This document shows positions 63,214 through 64,000 of a stretch of DNA of 64,000 nt, one piece after another. The notes under the pieces were generated by a model, which worked only from the letters and a program-made list of their open reading frames with translations, searched no databases and had not been told where the DNA came from. Position 1 is the stretch's first letter. The number at the start of each line of letters is the position of its first letter. Where the stretch lies: assembly GCF_035294165.1 (NCBI RefSeq), contig NZ_DATGLN010000075.1, positions 34,555-98,554 of the forward strand, given 5' to 3'. This stretch comes from Chthonomonas sp035294165 (lineage in GTDB: Bacteria; Armatimonadota; Chthonomonadetes; Chthonomonadales; Chthonomonadaceae). Both the position numbers and the translations under genes were made by a program.

Positions 63214-63690
63214 GTGCAACAGTTTCCTAAGGAGATACATTCAAACCCACAGACAAAATCGCAACAGGTTAAATGGCATCAATTAGCCCCTGAGACCTAT
63301 CGGCAACGTTTCATTTTGCACACCATATGGGCTTTTGTGAGTTTAGCCACATTGGGAGAAAGCCTTCAACATGCTCTAATCCATCGCTTCTTCCTCTGGG
63401 ATGGGTTCAAGATGGGATGGGCTATTATTATCCTTTTCCTGTATCTGCGGCTGCTTCGGAACCTCTGTTGTAATACCCAACTGCGCAAGCGGGTGCTTTC
63501 CGATACCCCTATTCCCACGATACCCAAGCAGGCCACGAAGCTGGTCGCTTCTCAATCGCTTTTGCGCCCTGCTTCCCCTCATGCTCCTGAGGTGCTTCTA
63601 AGACCTACAGACGAAGCTTCCGAACACTTGGTACGCGGGAGTGCGCGTCCGCCCGATATGCAGGTAAATGAGGAACAGGCTTTCCAATAG
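63214..63690 (+). CDS. Small membrane protein, putative Rhs-linked immunity protein
   Basis: 158 residues from a GTG with AGGAGG six bases upstream. Two hydrophobic segments lie near 37-55 and 66-85. A Pro/Ser/Ala-rich tail follows. It follows the second Rhs tip by 109 bases, the expected place of an immunity gene. No family is recognised. Confidence 0.55.
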   Translation: MQQFPKEIHSNPQTKSQQVKWHQLAPETYRQRFILHTIWAFVSLATLGESLQHALIHRFFLWDGFKMGWAIIILFLYLRLLRNLCCNTQLRKRVLSDTPIPTIPKQATKLVASQSLLRPASPHAPEVLLRPTDEASEHLVRGSARPPDMQVNEEQAFQ

Positions 63691-63795
63691 TTTGTGAACA
63701 TTGGGCACTTTCGAGTAGGAAGCCTTTTAATTTCTTGCGGATGCGCCTGTTGGGGAGGATAAACGTAAAAATCGGGTAAAAGACGAATATAGAGG

Positions 63796-63841
63796 GCTAC
63801 AGCCAGCTGCTAGAGGCAACTCGGCTGTAGCTGACTTCTCT
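63796..63841 (+). terminator. Hairpin after the second immunity-like gene
   Basis: GCTACAGCC (63796-63804) pairs with GGCTGTAGC (63833-63841) around a 28-base loop. It is followed by TGACTTCTCTTCACTTTTT. A terminator of the + strand gene is possible but the loop is long. Confidence 0.35.
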
Positions 63842-63868
63842 TCACTTTTTGGAGTTTCAAGTCAGATA

Positions 63869-63889
63869 CCCCTGGCTAAAGCACAGGGG
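63869..63889 (-). ncRNA. IS200/IS605 right-end hairpin, possible omega-RNA 3' part
   Basis: CCCCTG (63869-63874) pairs with CAGGGG (63884-63889) around the tnpB stop codon. In IS605-type elements such a hairpin ends the element and forms the 3' scaffold of the TnpB guide RNA (omega-RNA). Bases beyond it on the minus strand (below 63869) would be the guide part. The element end is not proven. Confidence 0.45.
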
Positions 63890-64000
63890 CTTGTGCCTGG
63901 TTGGAAGCGTGTGCCTCCGACCGACACAATAGGGCGTCTGAACTTTCGCCCCGTGCCTTGAGGTTTCTCGCCGCATTGAAATCAGCATTCGCCTCAAAGC
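63876..64000 (-). CDS. TnpB (IS200/IS605-family) C-terminal end, cut by window edge
   Basis: The minus-strand frame ends at a TAG at 63878-63876 and reads (back to the edge) EANADFNAARNLKARG, which is the conserved RuvC-III region of TnpB with its catalytic Asp, followed by a short tail. The rest of the gene lies beyond the window. TnpB proteins are RNA-guided DNA nucleases encoded by IS200/IS605 elements. No frameshift is seen in the visible 40 codons. Confidence 0.8.
   Translation of the reverse strand, partial: FEANADFNAARNLKARGESSDALLCRSEAHASNQAQAPVL

Overview
The window is a piece of a moderately GC-rich bacterial chromosome. GTG and TTG starts are common and many genes abut or overlap by 1-8 bases. 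The gene style fits a thermophilic Armatimonadota bacterium of the Chthonomonas type: many secreted or Cys/Pro-rich orphan proteins, a NusB with a very long insertion, and MreB and MurA in one run with an SLH-like protein. This placement is inferred from gene style and was not tested against any database.

Layout. 0-2.4 kb: the tail of a proline-rich protein and a PhoB/PhoR-like two-component pair. 2.4-6.0 kb (minus strand): a four-gene set of a vWA-domain lipoprotein, a large coiled-coil membrane protein and two small proteins. 6-17.8 kb: HEAT-like, beta-helix and carboxypeptidase-regulatory-like lipoproteins, PepC, a decayed IS200/IS605 TnpA bounded by a dispersed repeat, FolD, NusB, a WecG/TagA glycosyltransferase, a Gfo/Idh/MocA oxidoreductase and an MFS carrier. 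18.1-28.3 kb: an accessory island with an SNF2 helicase, a type III-like adenine methyltransferase, a small four-helix-bundle protein and a Res-like helicase/nuclease. It looks like a phage-defence operon and is riddled with mobile-looking insertions. 28.5-34.2 kb: an acyl-CoA dehydrogenase-like protein, secreted orphans (one apparently frameshifted behind a strong promoter), a DUF2344 protein and a small Cys-containing exported protein. 34.4 kb: tRNA-Phe with a near-consensus promoter and a hairpin terminator. 34.6-38.3 kb: a PilB/GspE ATPase and a degenerate GGDEF / pseudo-receiver HD-GYP pair. 38.4-45.4 kb: a long minus-strand run from MurA and MreB to an AAR-like/quinate-dehydrogenase-like pair and a soluble MgtE-like protein. 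45.6-49.5 kb: a second two-component pair, a DnaJ-domain membrane protein, and an ArsR regulator overlapping a tiny Cys/Pro-rich exported peptide. 50-61.7 kb: GtrA, split NAD synthetase and amidase, a ferritin-like lipoprotein, PhyH, a zinc alcohol dehydrogenase, a cyclase, a glycosidase-like protein and a HEAT protein. 61.7-64 kb: two decayed Rhs C-terminal ends, each followed by a small membrane protein, then the 3' end of an IS200/IS605 TnpB.

The most unusual region is the 18-28 kb island. The methyltransferase gene carries an in-frame DUF559 nuclease bounded by 36-bp inverted repeats that match at 33 positions. The four-helix-bundle gene sits between methyltransferase and helicase, bounded by inverted arrays with an 8-base period. 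Related arrays without a gene are spliced in frame into both neighbouring genes. The operon therefore works as a candidate restriction or defence system and also as a landing site for two kinds of small hitchhiking element. Several families of short palindromic repeats are scattered between genes elsewhere.
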